A stretch of 64,000 nt of DNA from an uncultured Saprospiraceae bacterium (lineage in GTDB: Bacteria > Bacteroidota > Bacteroidia > Chitinophagales > Saprospiraceae), in the NCBI GenBank assembly GCA_937924805.1, contig CALDTZ010000004.1:62001-126000 (forward strand), written 5' to 3'. This document shows positions 32,982 to 40,775 of this stretch, piece by piece. The first letter of the stretch is position 1. Every line of letters starts with the position of its first letter. Made by a program: the position numbers and the translations under genes. The notes below the pieces were generated by a model. That model was given only the letters and a program-made list of their open reading frames with translations, was not told where the DNA came from and ran no database searches.

Positions 32982-35877
32982 GAATATAATCTATGGTTAA
33001 CGTAATGTTTGTTCCTGGTTGGTTTGTATTATTTCCAGAATTAGAAATCTTTAGACTTTCTTGATTACTTGTCGAATTTATCTGTTTAGAGTTTAGTTCA
33101 AGTCTCTTTCTAATGGTTGATAACCCTGTTGAATTTACATTTTTTATAGCAGATTTTATATCGGTGATGCCCAGTCCATTGTCTTCAATTTCGCAATAAA
33201 TTCGCTGATCGATTTCAAAAAATTTTATTTTAATGGTTGGATTGACGATTTCTTCTGTAAACGCATGTTTAAAACTATTCTCTATAATAGGTTGAATAAG
33301 TAAAGGTGGAATAAAAATATTTCGAGCCTTTTTATCTAATCTCTCATCAATGATTAATTCATATTTTATTTTCTTCTGATTTTTCATAGATTCGAGCTCT
33401 AAATAGACTTTAATGAAATCTATTTCTTGTCGTAAAGAAATTCTTTCTAAGGTTGCATATCGCATCGAACGCCTAATCAAATCTGCAAATAGTGAGGTGT
33501 ATTCACTTGCTTCCCATATTTTATCTTTTTCTATCATATCTTGAATAGAATATAATGCATTCGAAATAAAATGTGGATTCATATGATTTTGCAAAGCGGT
33601 CATTTTCATGCCGTCTATTTTACGTTGTTTCTGTCTTTTATCTTCTGCATCTTTTACCCTTTTTAGCAAAAATATTCGCGTCAAATAATAAATGCAGTAA
33701 CCAAAAAATGCAAAAAAGAAGATTTGAGCGAGTAAAGTCTTATACCAAACTTTTTTAACAAAGAATTCGAGTTGTTGTACATTACTTTCTCTCGGACTAT
33801 TGTCAAAGGCCTTGATTTGTAGGGTGTTTTTGCCCGATTGTAGGGAGTTAAACGAAATTTCATTTTGAAAACTTTTTAACCAATTCGTATCTTTTTCTAA
33901 AATCCTGTATTTGTATTGAATGCTTTCATTCCCTTTAAATGAAATACCTAAATAGTGAACATTTACATTATTCGAATCGTGTGATAAAGTATACTTCTGT
34001 TTAATTAGGGCATCGTTACCTGAAATTTTAACATTTGAAATATTAAATAAAATTTCTGAACGTTCAATTTTATCATTTAAGTTGAATGAACTAATACCAT
34101 ATTCGGTCCCAATATAGCAATAGGGTTCATCAATAAGTAAAGCATCAATCTTACTCGATGGTAAATGACTTTTACCATTAATAAGCATCATTTTTTTAGT
34201 AGATTTATTGTAAATGTAAGCTCCAAGGTCACTAGCTGCTGCGATAAAATTTTCACTACAACTTAGATCTGTTATTTTATTAGGGAATTGTGATATTTTA
34301 GTCGCAGTCTGATAATTTGAAATGTTAAAAAGTCCATGCGAAAAGGTACTTACATAAGCTTCTTTTGGATCGCTAAATTCAATGCCCGAAATGTTGTATG
34401 GAAGTAAATCGAATGCACTGACTATTGAATCTTGAGAATGATTGTATATAAAGAGGCCATTTGTGGTCCCGGCCCAGATATAACCGTTTTTATCGTATTG
34501 AGAAGCATAAGATCTCTGCTCTATTTTTTTATTTTTTATATAAGTAAGCTTGTTTTTATTATCTAATAACTTTATCCCTCTATTCGTTGAAATAATTACA
34601 TTGTCTTCATTGTATAGCGTCATACTTTTTACAACTTGTGGTCTTAAAGCCAATTTATTTTTGAAATCGTAGGACCACAATTTTGCACTGGTCCCAATAA
34701 TTAGCTTTTTATTGATAACGAGTAACCCAGTAATCCAGTCTTCAAAATTTTCAGTTTGAATTTCTTGATTATCTGTATTTATTATAAAAAGATCTCCTTG
34801 CATATTGCCGCAGTAAATGGTAGATCCCATTTTTTTAATCGTTGTTATGGAACTAGTTTGATTGGATTTTCCAATCAATGGAGTAAATTTAAAATTTTCA
34901 TTTTTAATGATTTGAACCCCATTATTTGCTGTACATACCCATTTTAGATTTTCTCTACAGACAAAGACGGAGTAAATATTTAGTGTTTCATTTGTGCGAT
35001 CGGATAAAATAATTTTATTTTTTTCGATTCTAATTTTTTGTTGTCCAGCACTCGATAAAAGGTAGTTTTCTTGATCAATTGTCGATAACTTATTTATTCT
35101 TTCATTTACGGTTTTAATATCTAATAAGGAGTCACGATTGAAATAAATTATTGTTTTGTTATCGTTTTGTACGGCTAAATAATGGTCTGTTTTAATTTTA
35201 ATAATGCTAGATAATACAGACTCTGTATTGTATTTATTGATAGGATTAATCTTTTCGTCGAATATGATCAAATTATGTTTTATTGACTTATTCCGATAGT
35301 ATGATATCGCTATGTTTTCATTGTCGAATAAAATGTTGAAGTGTGGAGATTCTTTAGAGATTGTTTTCAATAATTTAAGCTCACCTGAAGGGTTTGTTTG
35401 AAATACTTTTATTAAACTTTTATTAGAGTGGAAATAACATCTGACCCAAAGTTTATTGGCATGAATTTTTAGTTCTGTGATTTTAATTTTTTCTTGATCT
35501 TCAAAAGGATAAATGATTTTTGCTTCTCCATTTTCAATAAAAACGAGTTGTCCAGAGATATTTACGGCAAAAATTTGATTGTATTCGTTTTTGCCAATGT
35601 AGGCAAAGAAATGATCATTGAGCCCTTCGATTTTAATATTCGTTACCTTTTCTCCATCATAAGTACAAATTCCATTATCGGTAGCAATCCATACTAGCCC
35701 TTGATTGTCTTGAACGACTTTATACGCAATATTTGAAGGTAGTCCTTCTGCACTTGTTAGTGGCCAGCATAAGGATTCTTGAGCAAAGGTGATTATAGAT
35801 TGAAAAAGAAAAAGAAAAACGAAAAGGATTGTTGCTCCAGATATATTGTAATTTTTTTTATTTATTGTCTTTTTCAA
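32968..35877 (-). CDS. Sensor histidine kinase with beta-propeller and LytS-type core
   Basis: 969 residues. Signal peptide or first membrane helix at about 12-32. A periplasmic sensor of two-component-regulator propeller repeats follows (about 40-590; typical blades include LVWIATDNGICTYDG, YIWAGTTNGLFIYN and YCYIGTEYGISSFN), then a Y_Y_Y-like beta domain (about 625-700). A second helix (about 712-735) follows, then a cytosolic LytS/His_kinase domain with the phospho-histidine in MNPHFISNALYSIQ and an ATPase with IENSFKHAF and IEDNGLGI. The ligand is unknown; propeller sensors in this phylum often respond to glycans, but no glycan locus is adjacent. Confidence 0.92.
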   Translation of the reverse strand: MKKTINKKNYNISGATILFVFLFLFQSIITFAQESLCWPLTSAEGLPSNIAYKVVQDNQGLVWIATDNGICTYDGEKVTNIKIEGLNDHFFAYIGKNEYNQIFAVNISGQLVFIENGEAKIIYPFEDQEKIKITELKIHANKLWVRCYFHSNKSLIKVFQTNPSGELKLLKTISKESPHFNILFDNENIAISYYRNKSIKHNLIIFDEKINPINKYNTESVLSSIIKIKTDHYLAVQNDNKTIIYFNRDSLLDIKTVNERINKLSTIDQENYLLSSAGQQKIRIEKNKIILSDRTNETLNIYSVFVCRENLKWVCTANNGVQIIKNENFKFTPLIGKSNQTSSITTIKKMGSTIYCGNMQGDLFIINTDNQEIQTENFEDWITGLLVINKKLIIGTSAKLWSYDFKNKLALRPQVVKSMTLYNEDNVIISTNRGIKLLDNKNKLTYIKNKKIEQRSYASQYDKNGYIWAGTTNGLFIYNHSQDSIVSAFDLLPYNISGIEFSDPKEAYVSTFSHGLFNISNYQTATKISQFPNKITDLSCSENFIAAASDLGAYIYNKSTKKMMLINGKSHLPSSKIDALLIDEPYCYIGTEYGISSFNLNDKIERSEILFNISNVKISGNDALIKQKYTLSHDSNNVNVHYLGISFKGNESIQYKYRILEKDTNWLKSFQNEISFNSLQSGKNTLQIKAFDNSPRESNVQQLEFFVKKVWYKTLLAQIFFFAFFGYCIYYLTRIFLLKRVKDAEDKRQKQRKIDGMKMTALQNHMNPHFISNALYSIQDMIEKDKIWEASEYTSLFADLIRRSMRYATLERISLRQEIDFIKVYLELESMKNQKKIKYELIIDERLDKKARNIFIPPLLIQPIIENSFKHAFTEEIVNPTIKIKFFEIDQRIYCEIEDNGLGITDIKSAIKNVNSTGLSTIRKRLELNSKQINSTSNQESLKISNSGNNTNQPGTNITLTIDYIHGKD

Positions 35878-36047
35878 GTATCCAATTCTTCTTCCAAGGA
35901 TAGTAATTTTTTTGTAGATCTGTAAGGGGAAGCTAGGTATAATTTTAATTTATTTTTCCAACGACCACTTACTCAATGAAAGGTTGCATTCACTCAATTG
36001 GGTAAAGATTTGACATAAATATTTACATGAATGACGCAGATAAAAAG
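35878..36047. other. Regulatory gap between kinase and dodecin genes
   Basis: No gene in this 170-base stretch. It contains the 21-base-spaced ACTCAAT direct repeats and a one-mismatch -7 box facing the kinase gene. Nothing else was recognised. Confidence 0.5.
35966..35998. promoter_or_regulatory. Candidate LytTR operator: two direct repeats 21 bp apart
   Basis: ACTCAAT occurs at 35971-35977 and again at 35992-35998, exactly 21 bases apart, so both copies lie on one face of the helix. Further matches five, four and two bases before each copy give the form CAnTnACTCAAT. LytTR regulators bind such imperfect direct repeats. The pair lies 89 to 121 bases upstream of the kinase ATG at 35877. Nearer the gene, TATCCTTG (35902-35895, minus strand) is a one-mismatch -7 box. 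An autoregulatory site is inferred; binding is not shown. Confidence 0.45.
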
Positions 36048-36079
36048 AAAAAGGTCGATAAATTCCTATCGACCTTTTT
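36048..36079 (-). terminator. Terminator of the dodecin gene
   Basis: AAAAAGGTCGATA pairs perfectly with TATCGACCTTTTT around a six-base loop, giving a 13 base-pair stem with an A/T tract on both sides. It lies six bases past the dodecin stop and can work in both directions. Confidence 0.8.
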
Positions 36080-36084
36080 AAGTA

Positions 36085-36285
36085 TTATTTTACTTCAAAG
36101 GTAATTTTTAGATTCACTCTATATTCTGAAACTTTACCGTCTGATACGACAACGCTTTGAGTTTGAACAAAAGCGGATTTAATATTCTTCACTGATTTCG
36201 ATGCTCTTTCTATGCCTTTAGCGGTAGCATCCTCCCAACTTGTGTCCGAGTTACTTAGTACTTCGATGACTTTCATTATTGCCAT
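36085..36285 (-). CDS. Dodecin family flavin-binding protein
   Basis: A 66-residue dodecin, which assembles as a hollow dodecamer that binds and stores flavins. It shows the characteristic MAIMKVIEVLSNSDTSWEDA with the flavin-stacking tryptophan at 17, then ATAKGIERASKSVKNIKSAF, and a C-terminal strand ending VNLKITFEVK. Length is normal. It is a single-gene unit with a TATATTTG -7 box about 27 bases upstream and its own hairpin terminator. Confidence 0.93.
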   Translation of the reverse strand: MAIMKVIEVLSNSDTSWEDATAKGIERASKSVKNIKSAFVQTQSVVVSDGKVSEYRVNLKITFEVK

Positions 36286-36311
36286 AATATCAATTTTAAG
36301 GTTAAAAATGA

Positions 36312-36319
36312 CAAATATA
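36312..36319 (-). promoter_or_regulatory. Candidate -7 box of the dodecin gene
   Basis: TATATTTG on the minus strand (TAnnTTTG match), with a start site near 36306, about 20 bases before the dodecin ATG. No -33 TTG seen at the expected spacing. Confidence 0.4.
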
Positions 36320-36369
36320 ATATTAAATAAAAATCTAAAGTATAAAATGTTGTACTTTAACTATTTGTG

Positions 36370-37362
36370 TTATTTTTTAATAACTTGCAGTGCTTTTTTA
36401 GCTTTTTCGAATGTTGGATTTATCTTTTGGGAAATACTATAATCTTCGGTAGCTAAGGAGATATTTCCTTTTAATTCATTTGTTATACCTCTGTAATAAA
36501 ACCCTAGATAACTCGCCGGTGAGATGTTAACTAAAATATTAAATTGTTCATAAGCTGCATCAATTGAATCCATGCTTAAGTAAAGAATCCCTGCATTTAG
36601 ATATGCCTCTTCAAATTGACGATCTTTGATATTTATTTTTCTATAAAGTTCAAGTGCTTCAGGGATTCGATCATTGTTTTGAAGATAAAAAGCTTTTGAA
36701 TGCCAAGCATTAATATTTGTTGTGTCTAGTTTTATAGCTTGTTCAAAGTAGTTTAATGCAACCTTGTTACCCAAATCTTCATACAATTGTCCTATAAGAA
36801 TCCATGCATCGTGCAGTTCAGGCTCTATTTCTATTGCCGTCTGAAACGAATTAATTGCCTTTTCTTTTTCATTCATACTTCTATAAATCATACCCATCAT
36901 AAAGAAACCTTCAGCATTTTGATTATCGAGCTTTAAAATTTTATCTACAGCAATCATAGCAGATCCATTATCTGTCAATATCAAATGATCTTCAGCAAGT
37001 TTTAATAATGTCTTTATACTATTGGGAAATTTTTCATGTGCCTCTTCAAGCAATTCAATTGCTTTTTTTGACTGATAACTGTCTAAATATACATCTGATA
37101 AATGATGATAATATGTTGGGTTTTCTGGAGCTAATTTAATGGCATCTTTTAAATCATCGATGGCAGCTTTATAAACTTGATTCTTATAGTAAACGGCCGC
37201 TCGTTCTGCATATAATTTAGCATTTGTTGGATCAGAGGCAATCATTTTAGATAAATCTTTTCCTTCAGGGAGTGGATTAAGGTTATTCGTGTTTTGCTCT
37301 TGTTTACAACTTGTGATATTTATAATAAGCGCAATTGTAAAAAGTAAATATGTCCATTTCAT
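36370..37362 (-). CDS. TPR-repeat lipoprotein
   Basis: 330 residues from the ATG at 37362, which gives a lipoprotein signal MKWTYLLFTIALIINITSC with lipobox ITSC. The open frame reaches 37428 but the extension destroys the signal peptide. About eight TPR units fill residues 40-325, for example YKAAIDDLKDAIKLAPENPT, KEKAINSFQTAIEIEPELHD and NKVALNYFEQAIKLDTTNIN. It is expected to be an envelope scaffold. It ends 85 bases from the dodecin start and is separated from the upstream secreted-protein operon by a terminator. Confidence 0.85.
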   Translation of the reverse strand: MKWTYLLFTIALIINITSCKQEQNTNNLNPLPEGKDLSKMIASDPTNAKLYAERAAVYYKNQVYKAAIDDLKDAIKLAPENPTYYHHLSDVYLDSYQSKKAIELLEEAHEKFPNSIKTLLKLAEDHLILTDNGSAMIAVDKILKLDNQNAEGFFMMGMIYRSMNEKEKAINSFQTAIEIEPELHDAWILIGQLYEDLGNKVALNYFEQAIKLDTTNINAWHSKAFYLQNNDRIPEALELYRKINIKDRQFEEAYLNAGILYLSMDSIDAAYEQFNILVNISPASYLGFYYRGITNELKGNISLATEDYSISQKINPTFEKAKKALQVIKK

Positions 37363-37488
37363 AGTAGAAAAATATGGGTGAAGATAATGGCTCTTATTGA
37401 AGTTAACAATAGATTTAATCCTTAACAAAGACAGTTTGTGCTTATAAGGATAGACATAAGCGTATGTTGATTATTGCTTTTATCGAAT

Positions 37489-37522
37489 AAAAAAGCCACT
37501 ATCAAACGGTTTGATAGTGGCT
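37489..37522 (-). terminator. Terminator of the secreted-protein operon
   Basis: AGCCACTATCAAA at 37494-37506 and TTTGATAGTGGCT at 37510-37522 form a perfect 13 base-pair stem with a three-base loop. On the minus strand it is followed by six T. It lies 22 bases past the stop at 37545. Confidence 0.85.
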
Positions 37523-37544
37523 GATATTATTTTATTCTAGTAAA

Positions 37545-39173
37545 TTAGAATCTGTATCCTAACTTTAAATAACCAATATAATCCAATGCGTTTACTTGGA
37601 ATGCAGGAGCAATTGCTTCACCACCAATTGCCAAGAATAATGAATTAATAAAATCATCACTTGAGTCGTCGATTGCAATTTTTGGCGAAAATAGTGCCTT
37701 TGATAAATACCATCTACCTTCTGCAAATAACTTTGGAGATAACGTAATCTTCGTAATATCTTCTATCTTATGATCATTGTAGTGCATTCTAAGCTTCGCA
37801 CCTAAAACGGGTGTTGGGATAAGTTTGCTTATATCACAAAACCCTAAATAATGCCATCTAACTCCTGGTTCTAGGTAAAGATGAATGTTTGATCCTTCCG
37901 ATGCATCATTGCAATCACATTCACTGGATTCGCCACCATACAATCGGTCTAGAGCAATTCCACCATTGATACCATATTCGAATAAACTGTTTTTGCACGT
38001 ATTACCATTTAGGATATCCTTTTTATTTTGCCAATCTTGCCAAAATCCTAATTCAAATGCAGGATGGAAACCTAAGTGATTTATTGGGTTTACATCCGGA
38101 TGAACCGGTTGTGAGCCATAGTTAAGTCTTGCTGCTATTTCAAAATCTTCTAAATTTTTAGCATTTGTTACACAGTCGCTACAAATAGATTGAGGTTTAG
38201 CTTCTTCTTGAAGGACAATCGTTGCCATTGCATTACAACCATTAACATCTACATATGGCTTTTTGTATGTCCCAGCAGAATCAAGGGTCATTCCTTGAAA
38301 TGAATAAACATCACCATTTGCAAAATCATATTTTTGGGTAGGAACAAGAGTAGTATCTATCGGTTCAAAAAAGTCTAAGTTAAGGATGGTAATCATTTTA
38401 CCACAGTCATCAGCTTTACTTACTGTATGCATGTATGTTCCAGACTTGTCGTAAGTATAGCTTGCGTCGTCAATAACCCAATTATACGTTTCTCCTTCGC
38501 AAATTTCTACTACAGGTAGATTATTAAATTCGTCTACACAGTTGATAATAACTTCTTCTTTTTGAACTGCTGGTCTTTGATAAGATGAATCCATTGGTTT
38601 AGAATACGTCTTACCACAAACGGTATAATAAATTAATTGCTTTTCGTAATCTGGATAAATATTTTGAGGCGATAAATCCTCACAAGGTTGTTTACCTTCC
38701 TTGATCATCTGTTCTTTTAGTTCATCACATACTTTGTTAATATCAACCGTTTGATTAAGGCCTCTACTATCACCTTCAACAATACAGAATCCAAATAAAC
38801 GCAAACGATCTTGGTCTGGTGTAAATGGTTGACCAAGACTGTTAGTATATGTTTTATCTGATGATAATTTTAATACTTCATGTGGTTTGATTCCGCTATT
38901 TAAGATACCTTTTCTACAAGGTTCAGAAGGAAGTTTTTGAAATGATGTATTACCACAACAGATCCAAACTGGCATATTTACAAGTTCTGCCAAGGTATAA
39001 TCAACAGATAAGTCACTAAAATTATCTCGCCATGTATATGTTTTTCCATTTGGCGCTTTGTAGGATGGTGGATCTCCAATCCAGTCTGCTTCTCCATTTG
39101 CCGAAAGGCTTTGTGAAGAAATAATAATTGTTAAAATATATAGAAATAGATGTTTCATTTTTAAATTTTTCAT
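37545..39173 (-). CDS. Cysteine-rich outer-membrane protein, unknown family
   Basis: 542 residues with a signal peptide (MKHLFLYILTIIISSQSLSA). The first 330 residues hold many cysteines (VWICCGNTSF, LFGFCIVEGD, YTVCGKTYSK). Two related modules follow, each with the pattern C-GETY/YSFQG...SGTY...C, for example VEICEGETYNW and YDKSGTYMHTVSKADDCG. The last 180 residues alternate strands such as ARLNYGSQ, HLYLEPGVRWHYLGF and YIGYLKLGYRF and end in Phe, as an outer-membrane beta-barrel does. The 39173 ATG is used; 39158 is also possible. It lies 21 bases after the SprB-repeat gene and is cotranscribed. I do not recognise the family. Confidence 0.72.
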   Translation of the reverse strand: MKNLKMKHLFLYILTIIISSQSLSANGEADWIGDPPSYKAPNGKTYTWRDNFSDLSVDYTLAELVNMPVWICCGNTSFQKLPSEPCRKGILNSGIKPHEVLKLSSDKTYTNSLGQPFTPDQDRLRLFGFCIVEGDSRGLNQTVDINKVCDELKEQMIKEGKQPCEDLSPQNIYPDYEKQLIYYTVCGKTYSKPMDSSYQRPAVQKEEVIINCVDEFNNLPVVEICEGETYNWVIDDASYTYDKSGTYMHTVSKADDCGKMITILNLDFFEPIDTTLVPTQKYDFANGDVYSFQGMTLDSAGTYKKPYVDVNGCNAMATIVLQEEAKPQSICSDCVTNAKNLEDFEIAARLNYGSQPVHPDVNPINHLGFHPAFELGFWQDWQNKKDILNGNTCKNSLFEYGINGGIALDRLYGGESSECDCNDASEGSNIHLYLEPGVRWHYLGFCDISKLIPTPVLGAKLRMHYNDHKIEDITKITLSPKLFAEGRWYLSKALFSPKIAIDDSSDDFINSLFLAIGGEAIAPAFQVNALDYIGYLKLGYRF

Positions 39174-39194
39174 GTCATTAATCATTTAGATGGT

Positions 39195-40037
39195 TTATTC
39201 AGTTACTATCAATTGTCTAGAAAAACTAATTGAATCACCTACTATTAATACGACGTACATTCCCGGATCTAAATCTGCGGTGACGGGAAAGCCATTTATT
39301 TCACCATTGGTCATTGGTACATCTAGAGGGCCAATTACCCTTCTACCGTTTGTATTAAAGACCGTTAAAGTTGCTGTTTCTGTATTATCACCAAAAAAGA
39401 CATCTACGAAGAACTCATCTCCGCTACTTACTGGATTTCCTGATATTCTACAACCAACACACTTTATTTCTTGTATGATTTGTGTTTGACATCCATTGGC
39501 ATCTGTAACATCAACAGTGTAACTTCCTTCTTGAAGGTTTGCAAATTCATTTGAGGTTTGTGGAGTTTCATTATTTAAACTATATAAATATGGACTCTCT
39601 CCACCAACTACATTTACTTCAAAAGAGCCAAGAATTGGATTTTGAACTGTTCCATGAACACAATCTTTATCTGTAACATTAGCAGATGCTGCAGTAAGTA
39701 AATCTGGGAAATCCAAATTAAAGAAAATAGTAGTATCACAGCCATCAATAAGAAGATCTACGGCATATTCACCACTTCCAAGCCCAACTCTTTTTACATC
39801 ATCAGATCCATCATTCCATAATATCATATCCGTGGCACCTTGAATGAAATTTAGATCTATGGTACCAGAACCAGTACAAGGATTTAAATTTAATAGAGGA
39901 TTGATATCTAAGGTTCCGGAACCAGTGAGTGTGGTAAAACCCATTGTAGAATAGTCAAAAATTATATGATCTTTTCCTTCACTCTGCACATTATATGTGA
40001 GTAGTAAAAACGAAAAGATAAAAAGTAAATTTTTCAT
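39195..40037 (-). CDS. Secreted protein with SprB-like repeat and T9SS sorting domain
   Basis: 280 residues, signal peptide MKNLLFIFSFLLLTYNVQS. An N-terminal beta region contains twice the short motif GSGT(L/I)D. A SprB-type repeat follows at about 125-190, recognisable from SFEVNVVGGESPYLYSLNN and LQEGSYTVDVTDANGCQ. The C-terminal 75 residues contain TLTVFNTNGRRVIG, DLDPGMYVVLIVGD and SFSRQLIVTE, a T9SS sorting domain. The large adhesin SprB carries dozens of such repeats; this protein has one. It is the first gene of a two-gene operon with the cysteine-rich protein. Confidence 0.82.
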   Translation of the reverse strand: MKNLLFIFSFLLLTYNVQSEGKDHIIFDYSTMGFTTLTGSGTLDINPLLNLNPCTGSGTIDLNFIQGATDMILWNDGSDDVKRVGLGSGEYAVDLLIDGCDTTIFFNLDFPDLLTAASANVTDKDCVHGTVQNPILGSFEVNVVGGESPYLYSLNNETPQTSNEFANLQEGSYTVDVTDANGCQTQIIQEIKCVGCRISGNPVSSGDEFFVDVFFGDNTETATLTVFNTNGRRVIGPLDVPMTNGEINGFPVTADLDPGMYVVLIVGDSISFSRQLIVTE

Positions 40038-40102
40038 GCGTTAAAATGTTAATTTATTATTTATCTATTGTATAAACCCTAAGCGGAATCTAAACGTCTC
40101 TG

Positions 40103-40110
40103 CAAATGTA
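40103..40110 (-). promoter_or_regulatory. Candidate -7 box of the secreted-protein operon
   Basis: TACATTTG on the minus strand, identical to the tRNA-Asp -7 box. Start site near 40097, about 60 bases before the ATG at 40037. No -33 element is evident. Confidence 0.42.
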
Positions 40111-40211
40111 CATTTTAAGGTAATTTTAATATATATTTTTTAAATATATTTTAATTTATTTAATTTGTAACCGACTGTAAATAAACTTAATATTTATACT
40201 AATTTTTAGTA

Positions 40212-40219
40212 TATCTTTG
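40212..40219 (+). promoter_or_regulatory. Candidate -7 box of the 40236/rnr operon
   Basis: TATCTTTG, a frequent form of the Bacteroidota -7 box. The start site would be near 40225, giving a leader of only about 11 bases before the ATG at 40236. A spaced TTG is not seen. Confidence 0.45.
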
Positions 40220-40235
40220 CATTTAGAAAAGAGCT

Positions 40236-40775
40236 ATGAAAGATACGAAGGCGTCAATGGCCGTTTTTATGGAATATTTTCCCGAAATAATTCCTCCACT
40301 GACCGTTACAAATGAAGCAATTAAAGATATAAGCAAAAACAATAAAACCTTACCAGGCGTTTTTATTCAAGAATATTTTCAGTCTTGGCATGGAGAGCTT
40401 GATGAGTTTACTGAATATATTCCTTGCTTTTCATTAGAAGAAGAGGAAAAGTTTTATGCGATTGTTTATTGGAAAGGTAGCTTATTAAGTCATGAGTTTT
40501 ATCTAGCAACAATAGATAAAAGAACACAAAAGCTCATTAACAAAAAAGTAATTGCAGGAACTATTTCTGACGGGATTAAAGTGATTGATTGTGTAGCTAA
40601 GATCGAAGAAGATAAATCTGTTCATGTTATGATTGGGGAAAAGACAGAAAAAGAATTCAACCCACTAGAAAGCAAAGCCATATACATGGAAATATTACCG
40701 GATGGCACAATAGAATCATTTAAAGAAGATAATCCAATATCATGGCTAAAAGAAGATATAAATCAAAAAAAGTAA
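40236..40775 (+). CDS. Conserved protein of unknown function, upstream of rnr
   Basis: 179 residues, no signal peptide or membrane segment. The first 50 residues contain a helix-rich acidic part (MEYFPEIIPPLTVTNEAIKD). The remainder has alternating strands such as EKFYAIVYWKGSLLSHEFYL and GTISDGIKVIDCVAKIEEDK, suggesting a beta-rich fold. I do not recognise the family. The end overlaps the start of RNase R by 34 bases, an unusually long overlap that implies linked expression, and codon usage is normal. A partner or regulator of RNase R is conceivable but unproven. Confidence 0.75.
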   Translation: MKDTKASMAVFMEYFPEIIPPLTVTNEAIKDISKNNKTLPGVFIQEYFQSWHGELDEFTEYIPCFSLEEEEKFYAIVYWKGSLLSHEFYLATIDKRTQKLINKKVIAGTISDGIKVIDCVAKIEEDKSVHVMIGEKTEKEFNPLESKAIYMEILPDGTIESFKEDNPISWLKEDINQKK

